A DNA stretch of 39,983 nucleotides from Candidatus Cloacimonadota bacterium. GTDB lineage: Bacteria > Cloacimonadota > Cloacimonadia > Cloacimonadales > WRIO01. A program made the position numbers and the translations under genes. The stretch lies in assembly GCA_009777575.1 (NCBI GenBank), contig WRLO01000028.1, positions 1-39,983 of the forward strand, given 5' to 3'. Positions 30,678-38,201 of this stretch are shown here, one piece after another. Each line of letters opens with the position of its first letter. The stretch's first letter is position 1. Under the pieces are notes generated by a model. It searched no databases. It saw only the letters and a program-made list of their open reading frames with translations, and was not told the DNA's origin.

Positions 30678-31680
30678 CAGAACAAAATTTCTCGGTGCGT
30701 CTGACATCGGAACTATTTTTGGGTTCAACCCGTACTGCTCTGCCATCGAGTTATGGCAGGAAAAAATCGGAATTAGACAGAGACCAAACATCACCGACAT
30801 CACCGACAAAGAAAACTTTTCAGAGTCTGCATACTGGGGTGTCGAGGACGAACCTTCAGTTGCCAAAAGATTTACACTGGAAACAGGACTCAAAGTCTTT
30901 AAAAGAGAAGAGCCTTTTACACACTATATCCACAAATTTTTAGTAGGACACATCGACAGAGAGGGTATAGACGCAGAAGGCAAAAGGTTCGTCCTCGAAT
31001 GCAAAACTGCAAACGAATACGCAAAGTCCCAGTGGTCAAAAAACGGCATCCCGGACAGATACATGCTTCAGGTTCACCTTTACATCCTATTGGGAAACTA
31101 TGATTACGGCTACATCGCCTGCAAATTTGGAAACAAAGCCTTCGTCATAGAAAGAGTAGAAAGAGAACAGAGAATAGAAGCAGCCATTATCGCAAAAGCC
31201 CTATGGTTCTGGAATTTCGTAGAAACAAAAAAAATGCCACCTGCGGATTGTTCAGAGATTTGTACAGAAACTCTAAAAGAACTATATCCACAGGCGACAC
31301 CAGATAGTTTCATCAGCGAACAAGAGATTTACAATCTCCTCCCAAACGTTGATGAAATGTTAAAAAAAGAAATTGAGTTAAAATGTCAAGCAAAATTAAT
31401 TGATGATGAACGAAAATTCATACACAACACAGTCAAGCAAGTTATGGGTGACAATGAAAAGCTTTACACAAACCAACACGCCGTCTCATGGAAAAACAAT
31501 AAACCTTCACAATCTTTCGATTCAAAAAGGTTCAAAGAAGACCATCCAGATTTATACAACGAATACTGCGTAGAAAAACCAGGTGCCAGACCTTTCCTCG
31601 TAAATGAACTAAAATTTAAAGCTGACATCCACACTGACATTACATCTGACACACATTTCACAAATAAAAAAGGAGCATAA
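30661..31680 (+). CDS. YqaJ/lambda-Exo-family exonuclease
   Basis: 339 aa; RBS GGAG. Family motifs: FLGASDIGTIFGFNPY (SD near the N-terminus), AIELWQEKIG, YWGVEDEPSVAKRF (EP), LVGHIDREGIDAEGKRFVLE then CKTANEYAKSQW (D and ExK catalytic core), IPDRYMLQVHLYILL (Q motif). Degrades one strand from DNA ends to give substrates for RecT. The C-terminal ~100 aa are more divergent. The partner RecT gene follows directly. Confidence 0.93.
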   Translation: METTIDRTKFLGASDIGTIFGFNPYCSAIELWQEKIGIRQRPNITDITDKENFSESAYWGVEDEPSVAKRFTLETGLKVFKREEPFTHYIHKFLVGHIDREGIDAEGKRFVLECKTANEYAKSQWSKNGIPDRYMLQVHLYILLGNYDYGYIACKFGNKAFVIERVEREQRIEAAIIAKALWFWNFVETKKMPPADCSEICTETLKELYPQATPDSFISEQEIYNLLPNVDEMLKKEIELKCQAKLIDDERKFIHNTVKQVMGDNEKLYTNQHAVSWKNNKPSQSFDSKRFKEDHPDLYNEYCVEKPGARPFLVNELKFKADIHTDITSDTHFTNKKGA

Positions 31681-31681
31681 A

Positions 31682-32524
31682 ATGACAAACAACGACACTT
31701 TACTAAACAAAATAGAAAACCGTACAGCCGATATTCCAGTCGGCAATAAAAATCTACCAGCAAAAACAGAACAAAAAGACATCTATCAAAGAATTAGAGA
31801 GCAGGAAAAATCTTATGAACTGATTTTACCAGAGCATTTGCCTGCAAAGAGATTTATCCGCAGAGCTGAGGCTATTGTTAGACAAAACCCCATGTTGCAA
31901 AAATGCACAGCTGATTCCGTTATAATTTCTTTTCTAAGGGCTGCTGAAGTAGGACTCGAACCATGCAACGGATTAGGGCACTGTTGGATTATTCCACGCA
32001 AAGAAAATGGAGTTTGGAAAGCAAACTTTCAGTTAGGATACAAAGGGGCTATAAGTCTTTTTCACAATTCACAAAACGCAGACCATTGTGATGTCATGGA
32101 AGTTTACGAAAATGATGAGTTTTACTTTGAATATGGTTACAATCCAAAACTCTACCACAAACCCGCTTACGACAACACTGGAAAAAAGGTCATCTACTAT
32201 TATGCTTATGCAAAAATGATTGGGGGAACTCCAAAATTTAGAGTTTGGTCAGTTCCAAAAGCTATGGCACATGCCCAGAAGTATTCAGACGCATACAGAA
32301 AAATGAAAGAGACAAACAACGAAAAAAATGTTTGGCACGAAAAAAAGAACCAGCTTGAAATGATAAAAAAATCCGTTTTGGATGAAGTCTTAGATGGAAT
32401 GCCACTAAATCCAAAACTAATTCAAGCTCTAAACGAAGCTCCAAAACACTACGAGCAGCACGACTCAGGCGAAATCGACATCATTGACATGCCATTTGAA
32501 ACAGTGGACTACGAGGTGGAATAA
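31682..32524 (+). CDS. recT: RecT-family single-strand annealing protein
   Basis: 280 aa; RBS GGAG, TAATG overlap with the next gene. RecT signatures: IYQRIREQEKSYELILPEHL, RRAEAIVRQNPMLQKCTADS, ISFLRAAEVGLEPCNGLGHC, WKANFQLGYKGAISLFHNS, YYYAYAKMIGGTPKFRVWS. With the YqaJ exonuclease it forms a phage recombination pair. The C-terminal region is acidic (GEIDIIDMPFETVDYEVE), as is usual. Confidence 0.95.
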   Translation: MTNNDTLLNKIENRTADIPVGNKNLPAKTEQKDIYQRIREQEKSYELILPEHLPAKRFIRRAEAIVRQNPMLQKCTADSVIISFLRAAEVGLEPCNGLGHCWIIPRKENGVWKANFQLGYKGAISLFHNSQNADHCDVMEVYENDEFYFEYGYNPKLYHKPAYDNTGKKVIYYYAYAKMIGGTPKFRVWSVPKAMAHAQKYSDAYRKMKETNNEKNVWHEKKNQLEMIKKSVLDEVLDGMPLNPKLIQALNEAPKHYEQHDSGEIDIIDMPFETVDYEVE

Positions 32525-32997
32525 TGGAAACACTAAAAATACAATTAGTAGATAGAAATGATGAATTGTTAGATGAAACAAGGTATCAGTTAGATACAGA
32601 TGATGTATTCGTCTCGATGAGCGAGATGGTCAGAGAAAAAGTCGAAGACACACTCAAAGAGATTGTCAGGAAAAAAGTCATTGAGATGATTGATAATGAC
32701 TACAAGGATATAGTGAGACAAACTATCAGAGATATAGCTACAGAAATGGCTGCAAATGAATTCAAGGATTTATTAACTAGTAGAACTGAAAAAATCATAA
32801 AAGATCTATATACATTTGAGGTGATTGGCAGAGATACACCAGGCGGTAAACTGTTGGATGAAATAGTTCAAAGCAAGCGTGATTTATTATCAGAAAGAGT
32901 TGATGCTTTGATAAACAAAATTAACCAGCAAGACATAAGAGAATCTATCATCGACATTATCTCGAAAATCATTTTTAAGGAAGAGGTAAACAAATGA
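32524..32997 (+). CDS. Helical protein coupled to RecT, unknown
   Basis: 157 aa; GAGGTGG upstream. After a short N-terminal strand (MKxxIQLVDRNDELLDE type, here METLKIQLVDRNDELLDETR) the protein is one long charged helical region (MVREKVEDTLKEIVRKKVIE, KDLLTSRTEKIIKDLY, RVDALINKINQQDIRESI). May form an oligomeric coiled coil. Translation is coupled on both sides (TAATG and ATGA-type overlap). No family recognised. Confidence 0.78.
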   Translation: METLKIQLVDRNDELLDETRYQLDTDDVFVSMSEMVREKVEDTLKEIVRKKVIEMIDNDYKDIVRQTIRDIATEMAANEFKDLLTSRTEKIIKDLYTFEVIGRDTPGGKLLDEIVQSKRDLLSERVDALINKINQQDIRESIIDIISKIIFKEEVNK

Positions 32998-33668
32998 AAC
33001 CAATCCATTTTAATACAGAGATGGTCAAGGCTATACTCGATGGCAGAAAAACGCAGACGAGGAGGGTGATAAAAATTGACCAAGATGATTACAGGTTCGA
33101 TAGAATATCTGAAAATCCATCTATTGAAAATTATTGTCCCAAAACAGGTGTGTCAATACCAAAAAATATCAAAGGAAATTATGCCATATTTATCTATTGT
33201 TCATATAGAGACAAATATGGAGATGATGATGATTACCCTGTTGTGAGATTACCATACCAAACAGGCGACATCCTGTATGTGAAAGAGGCATACTGCCATT
33301 TTTATCCAGCCAGTAGAGATATTGAATATGGATATAAAGCCGACTACCCTGAAGATATAAAGAAATTTCGGTGGCATTCCTCCCGCTACATGCCCAAAGA
33401 AGCAGCAAGGATATTTCTAAAAGTGACTGATGTCAGGGTGGAAAAACTGCACGAGATATCGACTTCCGACATAAGAAAAGAGGGGTATCATAATGACGAA
33501 TGCTCAGAAGTTATATGTGATATATGCATAGCATGTGATTTATGCACAGATTGGTTCGGTGAATTATGGGACAGCCTATACGAAAAGAAAGGCTTCAGCT
33601 GGGACGAAGACCCATTTGTAGCAGTCATCACTTTTGAAAGGATAGAGAAACCACAGGAGGCAGAATGA
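32994..33668 (+). CDS. ASCH/PUA-like phage protein
   Basis: 224 aa; RBS GAGG. Pattern: KPIHFNTEMVKAILDGRKTQ then TRRVIK, RLPYQTGDILYVKEAYC, WHSSRYMPKEAARIFLKVTD, VRVEKLHEISTSDIRKEG, GELWDSLYEKKG, DPFVAVITFERIEKP. This K.I.F...M..AIL.G.KTQTRR...P...GD.L.V.E layout is common in phage ASCH-type proteins thought to bind RNA or modified nucleotides. Insert near the C-terminus is Cys-rich (VICDICIACDLCTDW), which is unusual and may bind metal. Confidence 0.85.
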   Translation: MKPIHFNTEMVKAILDGRKTQTRRVIKIDQDDYRFDRISENPSIENYCPKTGVSIPKNIKGNYAIFIYCSYRDKYGDDDDYPVVRLPYQTGDILYVKEAYCHFYPASRDIEYGYKADYPEDIKKFRWHSSRYMPKEAARIFLKVTDVRVEKLHEISTSDIRKEGYHNDECSEVICDICIACDLCTDWFGELWDSLYEKKGFSWDEDPFVAVITFERIEKPQEAE

Positions 33669-34090
33669 ACGACAGGTTTAGTATGAGAGCATTTGATAAA
33701 GAAAAAAAAGTAATGTATCAAGCAGCATTTATAGATTTTTATAGAATAGTTTGTTACGAAAAAGTTGAAGATATGGGAATGTATATTAACTTTAGTAACA
33801 GCCAAGAATACATGCTTGATGATGAAAATTTGGTTTTGATACAATGCACAGGTCTCAAAGACAAAAACGGACAGCTGATTTACGAGGGGGATATCGTAAA
33901 ACACAGAGACAGTAATCCTGTAATATTTATAGTTTCGGTAGAATTTGATTATTTCGGCTGGGAGTGTCGTTTTAGATACAGAAGTGACGGAAAGATTGTA
34001 ACAGGTTTTCCTGATAAAGACCAATGGGAAATAATCGGCAACATCTACCAGCACCCAGAGCTGGTAAAGGAGACCAAAGATGAAAACTAA
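33665..34090 (+). CDS. YopX-family phage protein
   Basis: 141 aa; strong RBS AGGAGG. YopX features: an N-terminal FSMRAFDKEKKVMYQ (R-x-W/F-D), LIQCTGLKDKNGQLIYEGDI then VKHR, and WEIIGNIYQHPELVKETKD at the end. Widespread in phages and plasmids of Firmicutes and Bacteroidota; function unknown. Overlaps both neighbours. Confidence 0.92.
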   Translation: MNDRFSMRAFDKEKKVMYQAAFIDFYRIVCYEKVEDMGMYINFSNSQEYMLDDENLVLIQCTGLKDKNGQLIYEGDIVKHRDSNPVIFIVSVEFDYFGWECRFRYRSDGKIVTGFPDKDQWEIIGNIYQHPELVKETKDEN

Positions 34091-34337
34091 TAGGACAATA
34101 CTCTGGATATTTGATTCAGATGATGATATGTGGCATATAGCTCAGCGAATAGATGATTCGAATAATGACGATAGGGGCTATACTTACCGCGTAGATACAT
34201 GGTGTCAGGAAATACTATCTGTTGATGTAAATGGAATAGAAATTTGCATTAAACCAAACAAAAACGATTGCAAAATGTTAATGGCAACAAACAAGACTTG
34301 CAAAGTGTGTATTCAACAAAAAGGAGTTGTAATATGA
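34080..34337 (+). CDS. Small unknown early protein
   Basis: 85 aa; RBS GGAG inside the YopX gene end. MKTNRTILWIFDSDDDMWHI, then acidic and polar sequence with three Cys near the end (TCKVCIQQKGVVI). No family recognised. Stop overlaps the next start by ATGA. Confidence 0.72.
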   Translation: MKTNRTILWIFDSDDDMWHIAQRIDDSNNDDRGYTYRVDTWCQEILSVDVNGIEICIKPNKNDCKMLMATNKTCKVCIQQKGVVI

Positions 34338-34672
34338 AACCATTATACCTAAATGAAAACTGCTACGCATTTGAAACTATGAACGAATTTATGGAAGCAT
34401 TTGAGAAATATGCAGAAAGAAAGGGTATGACATTTGGACACAAAATGATTGTAAAAGGTAACAGCGATTTAACATTCGGTGAAGTTCAGAGCTGGGTAAA
34501 TTATTTTGGTGTCGAAAATGTTTATATGTCATATGTTGATGGGGATTTTGACTCTATAGATGAGTTTTATTTCGACCTACGAAACGCACAACACAACGGA
34601 GACGAGAGACTATGGTTGAATGCTGATGAAGTATTTATCTCACACGGATTCCTGCGGATTTGGTTTGATTGA
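34334..34672 (+). CDS. Small unknown early protein
   Basis: 112 aa from ATG 34334 (RBS AAGGAG); an upstream in-frame start at 34268 lies inside the previous gene. MKPLYLNENCYAFETMNEFM, EAFEKYAERKGMTFGHKMIV, then an acidic second half (YVDGDFDSIDEFYFDLRNAQ). Looks like a small alpha/beta protein. Not recognised. Confidence 0.75.
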   Translation: MKPLYLNENCYAFETMNEFMEAFEKYAERKGMTFGHKMIVKGNSDLTFGEVQSWVNYFGVENVYMSYVDGDFDSIDEFYFDLRNAQHNGDERLWLNADEVFISHGFLRIWFD

Positions 34673-34682
34673 GAGGTAAAGA

Positions 34683-34916
34683 ATGATTACCATGAAAGAC
34701 GAAACAATCTTGCATAAGATGGGATTTACAGGGGTTAAAGAATTAGGTCACAATCGTGTCACACAATGGACAAAACATGATATTATTGTTGATGATATTA
34801 TACCCTGCACCCAGTCCTACTATCAAATCAGATGGAAAGAAAACAAAAGATATATGACCAGAAATAAAAGAGAATTTTACAAAGTTCTGAAGGAAATTTT
34901 AAATGAGCGACAGTAA
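34683..34916 (+). CDS. Small unknown early protein
   Basis: 77 aa; GAGG upstream. KDETILHKMGFTGVKELGHN then WTKHDIIVDDIIPCTQSYY and a basic helix (RNKREFYKVLKEILNERQ). An internal ATG at codon 4 is an alternative start. Overlaps the next gene by 14 bp. No family recognised. Confidence 0.72.
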   Translation: MITMKDETILHKMGFTGVKELGHNRVTQWTKHDIIVDDIIPCTQSYYQIRWKENKRYMTRNKREFYKVLKEILNERQ

Positions 34917-35133
34917 AGAATATTACGGAAAACCTTTTCCATATAAAACTACTTGCGAGGCTAATAAGCAATATGATAAATGTATGCATTTTAAAGATTC
35001 GGGAAGAATGGGTTTATATGTAGATGAAGTAACAGGTAAACATATACCTTATAAAAGATGTGAATACTATTATGATGTTCATGGATATGAAGGAGTTTAT
35101 GCTTGTCTATATAAGCAAGAGGAGGCAAAATGA
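34903..35133 (+). CDS. Small Cys/Tyr-rich early protein
   Basis: 76 aa; AAGGAA upstream. Four Cys spaced along the chain (TTCEANKQYDKCMHF, YKRCEYYYDVHGYE, YACLYKQ), suggesting a metal site. Tyr-rich. Not recognised. ATGA overlap with the HNH gene. Confidence 0.75.
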   Translation: MSDSKEYYGKPFPYKTTCEANKQYDKCMHFKDSGRMGLYVDEVTGKHIPYKRCEYYYDVHGYEGVYACLYKQEEAK

Positions 35134-35615
35134 ACAAAACTAAAATTGAAAGAAAGATGGTAGAGTGTTTATGTGGTTGTAGAAAGCTTATTATAAGCCA
35201 TGACAAGCGTGGCAGGAAAATGAGATTTGCTAAGGGGCATAAAATTAGCAAAGGACACTATTGCAAGCGAGGCTATAAATGGTTATCGATTCCAGGAACT
35301 AACAAGAAAATACAAGAACACCGTCAAATAATACAAGATGCAATTGGTAGACCTCTGAAAAAATCTGAAGTTGTTCATCACATAAACGGCATTAAAGACG
35401 ACAATCGCTTAGAGAACTTAATGGTTATGAACTATAATGAACACAACCATTTACATAGACCATTGCTACATATTGACAATGAAATAATTGAGTGTAAGTG
35501 TGGATGCGGTATAAGATTTAATAAATACGACAATAAAGGCAGAGAACGAGTTTACGCACCATTTCATGCACCAAGAAAACAAAAAAATAAGGAGATATTA
35601 TGCCAACAAAAATAG
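35130..35615 (+). CDS. HNH endonuclease with two flanking CxCGC zinc fingers
   Basis: 161 aa; RBS GAGGAGG. The central HNH domain: EHRQIIQDAIGRPLKKSEVV, HHINGIKDDNRLENLMVM, NEHNHLH. It is flanked by two related motifs, ECLCGCRKLIISHDKRGRKM (N-terminal, ending AKGH) and ECKCGCGIRFNKYDNKGRER (C-terminal, ending PFH), each a CxCGC...H finger. Such NUMOD/HNH-type proteins are often homing endonucleases. Its frame overlaps the next gene by 16 bp. Confidence 0.9.
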   Translation: MNKTKIERKMVECLCGCRKLIISHDKRGRKMRFAKGHKISKGHYCKRGYKWLSIPGTNKKIQEHRQIIQDAIGRPLKKSEVVHHINGIKDDNRLENLMVMNYNEHNHLHRPLLHIDNEIIECKCGCGIRFNKYDNKGRERVYAPFHAPRKQKNKEILCQQK

Positions 35616-36343
35616 AATGGTGCGATGAGACAATAAACCCTTTGGGGCATTGGTGTTTTGGTGTTGGTGGAACAAAGGACAATCCAAAGCCATGTCCATA
35701 TTGCTATGCTTACAAATTAGCAAAAAGAAAAATGGTTAAATGTGAAAAATGTCACAGTTTTAAAGAACCACATACCCATTTTGAAGTCCTCGATGTTTTA
35801 TCCAAATGGAAAAAACCAAGAAATATATTTGTGCAAAGCATGGGAGATTTATTTCACAATGAAGTCCCAGATGAGTGGATTCAGCAAGTCTTCGAAGCAT
35901 GCGAGCAAGCACCGCAGCACAGGTATTTCTTTCTGACGAAAAACCCAAAAAGATATGACAAAGTAATTCCAGACAAATATAGGGTAATAAGAGGCGACAA
36001 AAATTGTAATATGTGGTTTGGACACACTGAGACAAAACCACACAATGATGTTATTTTAACCTTTAATCCACCTGTCAAGAAATTTGTCTCCTTAGAACCG
36101 TTGCAAGAAGAATATAAGGAGTTTTATCCTAATAAAATGAACTGGATAATAATCGGCGCAGAAACAGGCAATAGAAAAGACAAGGTCATTCCAGAAAGGG
36201 AATGGATAGAAGACATTGTTGATGTTTGTAAACGAAAGAAAATTCCCCTATTCATGAAAAACAACCTAAAAGAAATCTGGGGAGACGAGCTGATACAAGA
36301 GTTTCCGTTTGAAAGGAGCAAAGATGACACAGAAACAGCGTGA
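35600..36343 (+). CDS. Phage Gp37/Gp68-family protein (DUF5131)
   Basis: 247 aa; RBS AAGGAG. Family pattern: TKIEWCDETINPLGHW, CPYCYAYKLAKR, RNIFVQSMGDLFHNEVPDEW, RYFFLTKNPKRYDK, MWFGHTETKP, KFVSLEPLQEEY, NWIIIGAETGNR, IPLFMKNNLKEIWG. Cys residues near the N-terminus and the TIM-barrel-like strand order suggest a radical-SAM-like fold. Function is unknown. An extra KCEKCHSF pair is inserted after CPYCYA. Confidence 0.92.
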   Translation: MPTKIEWCDETINPLGHWCFGVGGTKDNPKPCPYCYAYKLAKRKMVKCEKCHSFKEPHTHFEVLDVLSKWKKPRNIFVQSMGDLFHNEVPDEWIQQVFEACEQAPQHRYFFLTKNPKRYDKVIPDKYRVIRGDKNCNMWFGHTETKPHNDVILTFNPPVKKFVSLEPLQEEYKEFYPNKMNWIIIGAETGNRKDKVIPEREWIEDIVDVCKRKKIPLFMKNNLKEIWGDELIQEFPFERSKDDTETA

Positions 36344-36635
36344 ATACATTGCAAAAGCATTTTCATCTATAATGTCAATGCAAATAGGAGACACAGATAG
36401 AATGAAATTCATTCACGAGGACACAAAAATTCTACTGACAATCATGTCAAAAAAGACCAAGAATAAAAACGAGTATAGAGTATGCGTCTATTTGAATAGA
36501 TACGAGCCAGATGGTTTTAAATCAATCTATTCGGAATGTGATAGTATAGCCCCAATTGAGTTTAATGCAACTATTGAAAAGCATTATAGAAAAATTATAG
36601 CTCTTATATTGGATTTCTCAAAGGAGCAAAAATGA
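36324..36635 (+). CDS. Small unknown early protein
   Basis: 103 aa from ATG 36324, RBS GGAG; overlaps the Gp37/Gp68-like gene by 20 bp. MTQKQREYIAKAFSSIMSMQ, then beta strands (KILLTIMSKKTKNKNEYRVC) and a C-terminal helix (EKHYRKIIALILDFSKEQK). Not recognised. Stop overlaps the next ATG. Confidence 0.78.
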   Translation: MTQKQREYIAKAFSSIMSMQIGDTDRMKFIHEDTKILLTIMSKKTKNKNEYRVCVYLNRYEPDGFKSIYSECDSIAPIEFNATIEKHYRKIIALILDFSKEQK

Positions 36636-36793
36636 AAGACGAATTACTCAAACTAAAGAAACAAGCGATAGACAAACTAAATGAAGCTCAAAGAAGCGAG
36701 AAAGTAACTTGTTATTCAGAGATTGACTATTGGTCTGGATATATAAAAGCAATTATACAAGTCATAAAAATGGCTGAAGAATTACCAGTCTAG
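36632..36793 (+). CDS. 53-residue helical protein
   Basis: ATG 36632, RBS AAGGAG, overlapping the previous stop (ATGA). MKDELLKLKKQAIDKLNEAQ, RSEKVTCYSEIDYWSGYIKA, IIQVIKMAEELPV. Two predicted helices. Too short for confident family assignment, but RBS and operon fit support a real gene. Confidence 0.72.
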   Translation: MKDELLKLKKQAIDKLNEAQRSEKVTCYSEIDYWSGYIKAIIQVIKMAEELPV

Positions 36794-36801
36794 GAGACGC
36801 A

Positions 36802-37191
36802 ATGAAAACAAAAAATAAAGATATAGGAGAAAATATCATGGAAACAAAAGAAGTAATAATCAACGACATAGTTTATGTGCCAAAACACGAAACAGTAGAA
36901 AGAGACGGCATGAAATATTGTATCGTCAGAACTTATTCGGCGGGCGTATTTGCTGGATATGTCGAAAGCAGAGAAGGCAAAGAAGCCGTCATCAGAGATG
37001 CACGCCGCATATGGTATTGGGAAGGAGCTGCAAGTTTATCACAGCTAGCAATGTCTGGAACATCAAAACCAGAAAATTGTAAATTCCCTGAACCGATGGA
37101 CAAAGTAACAGTAACAGAGGCAATCGAAATAATCGAATGTTCCGAGCAGGCGATGAAATCAATACAAGGGGTTAAAATATGGAAACAATAA
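36802..37191 (+). CDS. DUF6948-like phage protein
   Basis: 129 aa; RBS AGGAG. An internal ATG at 36838 also has GGAGAAAATATC before it and would give 117 aa. Characteristic parts: DGMKYCIVRTYSAGVFAGYV, RDARRIWYWEGAASLSQLAM, KPENCKFPEPMDKVTVTEAI, EIIECSEQAMKSIQGVKIWK. I know this pattern as a common uncharacterised family of phages in anaerobes. Overlaps the Gly-rich ORF by 13 bp. Confidence 0.85.
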   Translation: MKTKNKDIGENIMETKEVIINDIVYVPKHETVERDGMKYCIVRTYSAGVFAGYVESREGKEAVIRDARRIWYWEGAASLSQLAMSGTSKPENCKFPEPMDKVTVTEAIEIIECSEQAMKSIQGVKIWKQ

Positions 37192-37457
37192 AAACAGATG
37201 GCTCTGGCTTTGGCAATGGCTTTGGCAATGGCTATGGCTTTGGCAATGGCTATGGCGATGGCTTTGGCAATGGCGATGGCTATGGCAATGGCGATGGCTA
37301 TGGCAATGGCGATGGCTTTGGCAATGGCTATGGCTTTGGCAATGGCGATGGCTATGGCAATGGCGATGGCTTTGGCAATGGCGATGGCTCTGGCTATGGC
37401 TATGGCGATGGCTTTGGCAATGGCTATGGCTTTGGCAATGGCTATGGCGATGGCTAG
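37179..37457 (+). CDS. Glycine-rich hexanucleotide-repeat protein
   Basis: 92 aa; AGGGG upstream. METIKTDGSG followed only by Gly alternating with Phe, Tyr, Asn, Asp (GFGNGYGDGFGNGDGYGNGD type), then a stop. The DNA (37199-37455) is about 40 units of GGC-NNN. A second frame, starting at 37198, is also open (Ala/Leu/Met repeats). Similar XG-repeat tracts precede a folded domain in some phage proteins I recall; that domain is absent here. Likely hypervariable in length. Confidence 0.7.
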   Translation: METIKTDGSGFGNGFGNGYGFGNGYGDGFGNGDGYGNGDGYGNGDGFGNGYGFGNGDGYGNGDGFGNGDGSGYGYGDGFGNGYGFGNGYGDG

Positions 37458-37485
37458 TTCAAATGATTAAAGCTGAGGCAGAAAA

Positions 37486-37530
37486 ATGACGATAACTTTA
37501 AAGAACAGAAATAGAGAGGTTAAAGAATGA
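37486..37530 (+). CDS. 14-residue minigene or leader peptide
   Basis: ATG 37486 with GAGG nine bases upstream opens MTITLKNRNREVKE, whose TGA overlaps the next ATG (ATGA). It may couple translation of the 37527 gene, or be the head of a gene whose body was lost. Confidence 0.35.
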   Translation: MTITLKNRNREVKE

Positions 37531-37814
37531 AAACGAATACACACGCAGTGTTCAAAGTGGAAAAGGTCACAAAAGACTACGTCTATATTATTGATGTTGG
37601 TGATCATAGTAAAAATTTGACCGTCACAAACGATGCAGAGGATGTTATAGAAATACTGACTGCCAATTTTGACGAGACTTTACATCAGAGAGTATTTTAC
37701 AAAGACAGCGATGGCAATATCGATGAACTTCTTCACGATGGTGATGGTAAATTCACAGGGTTTAAAGCAGGTCACGAGCCATTTACACGAAACGAGTTAG
37801 GGAGTAAAAAATGA
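37527..37814 (+). CDS. Small unknown protein
   Basis: 95 aa; GAGAGG upstream. MKTNTHAVFKVEKVTKDYVY then a beta-rich acidic protein (NLTVTNDAEDVIEILTANFD, DSDGNIDELLHDGDGKFTGF). Not recognised. ATGA overlap with the excisionase-like gene. Confidence 0.75.
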   Translation: MKTNTHAVFKVEKVTKDYVYIIDVGDHSKNLTVTNDAEDVIEILTANFDETLHQRVFYKDSDGNIDELLHDGDGKFTGFKAGHEPFTRNELGSKK

Positions 37815-38011
37815 ATTCTAAAACAGAATATATCGACATAAACAAAGCAGCAGAATTTTGCCACACTACAGTTCATACATTACGAAGGAAAATAAAATCT
37901 GGCAAAATTAGACCTATTATGCCTTTTGGTAAATACTTGTTCACAGAAAAACAATTACAAGACTATTTATTATCGACAAGAAAAGTTACCACAAAAAGAA
38001 GGTTGATATAG
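37811..38011 (+). CDS. Excisionase-like helix-turn-helix protein
   Basis: 66 aa; GGGAG upstream. MerR/Xis-type winged helix: YIDINKAAEFCHTTVHTLRR, KIKSGKIRPIMPFGKYLFTE, KQLQDYLLS. Such proteins bend att DNA and direct the integrase to excise. It is the last gene of the rightward operon, next to the presumed right phage end; integrase is at the other end, as in a circular map they would be adjacent. Confidence 0.78.
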   Translation: MNSKTEYIDINKAAEFCHTTVHTLRRKIKSGKIRPIMPFGKYLFTEKQLQDYLLSTRKVTTKRRLI

Positions 38012-38036
38012 ACATGCAAAACAGCAGAAATTCTAC

Positions 38037-38062
38037 AAGCCCCAGAAATGGGGCTTTTTTAT
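38037..38062 (+). terminator. Rho-independent terminator of the early operon
   Basis: AAGCCCC-AGAAAT-GGGGCTTTTTT, 26 bases after the excisionase-like stop codon. Same stem sequence as the terminator at 396-422. Confidence 0.88.
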
Positions 38063-38201
38063 TTGTTGTTTTTATTGTTGTTTTATTCCTATAATTATCC
38101 ATCTTAAAATATGATTTATATATATACATATCAATTAATTAAACACTACCAATAATACCGAGATATTCAAACTTTCTTTCGTATTTTATCAAACTATTTA
38201 G
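38063..38201. other. Gene-free A+T-rich junction, presumed right attachment region
   Basis: 139 bases of very A+T-rich sequence with T-rich runs (TTGTTGTTTTTATTGTTG) and TATATATATACATATC, no ORF with RBS. It separates the last phage gene from a transposase that lacks its N-terminus, so the phage/host junction should lie here, near 38200. The matching left junction is outside the window, so the core cannot be defined. Confidence 0.5.

Noticed and set aside
37198..37470. Ala/Leu/Met-repeat frame as a second protein
   Set aside because: It is a frame shadow of the GGC-NNN repeat; its ATG lies inside the repeat gene and has no RBS. Codon 3' context adds nothing beyond the repeat.
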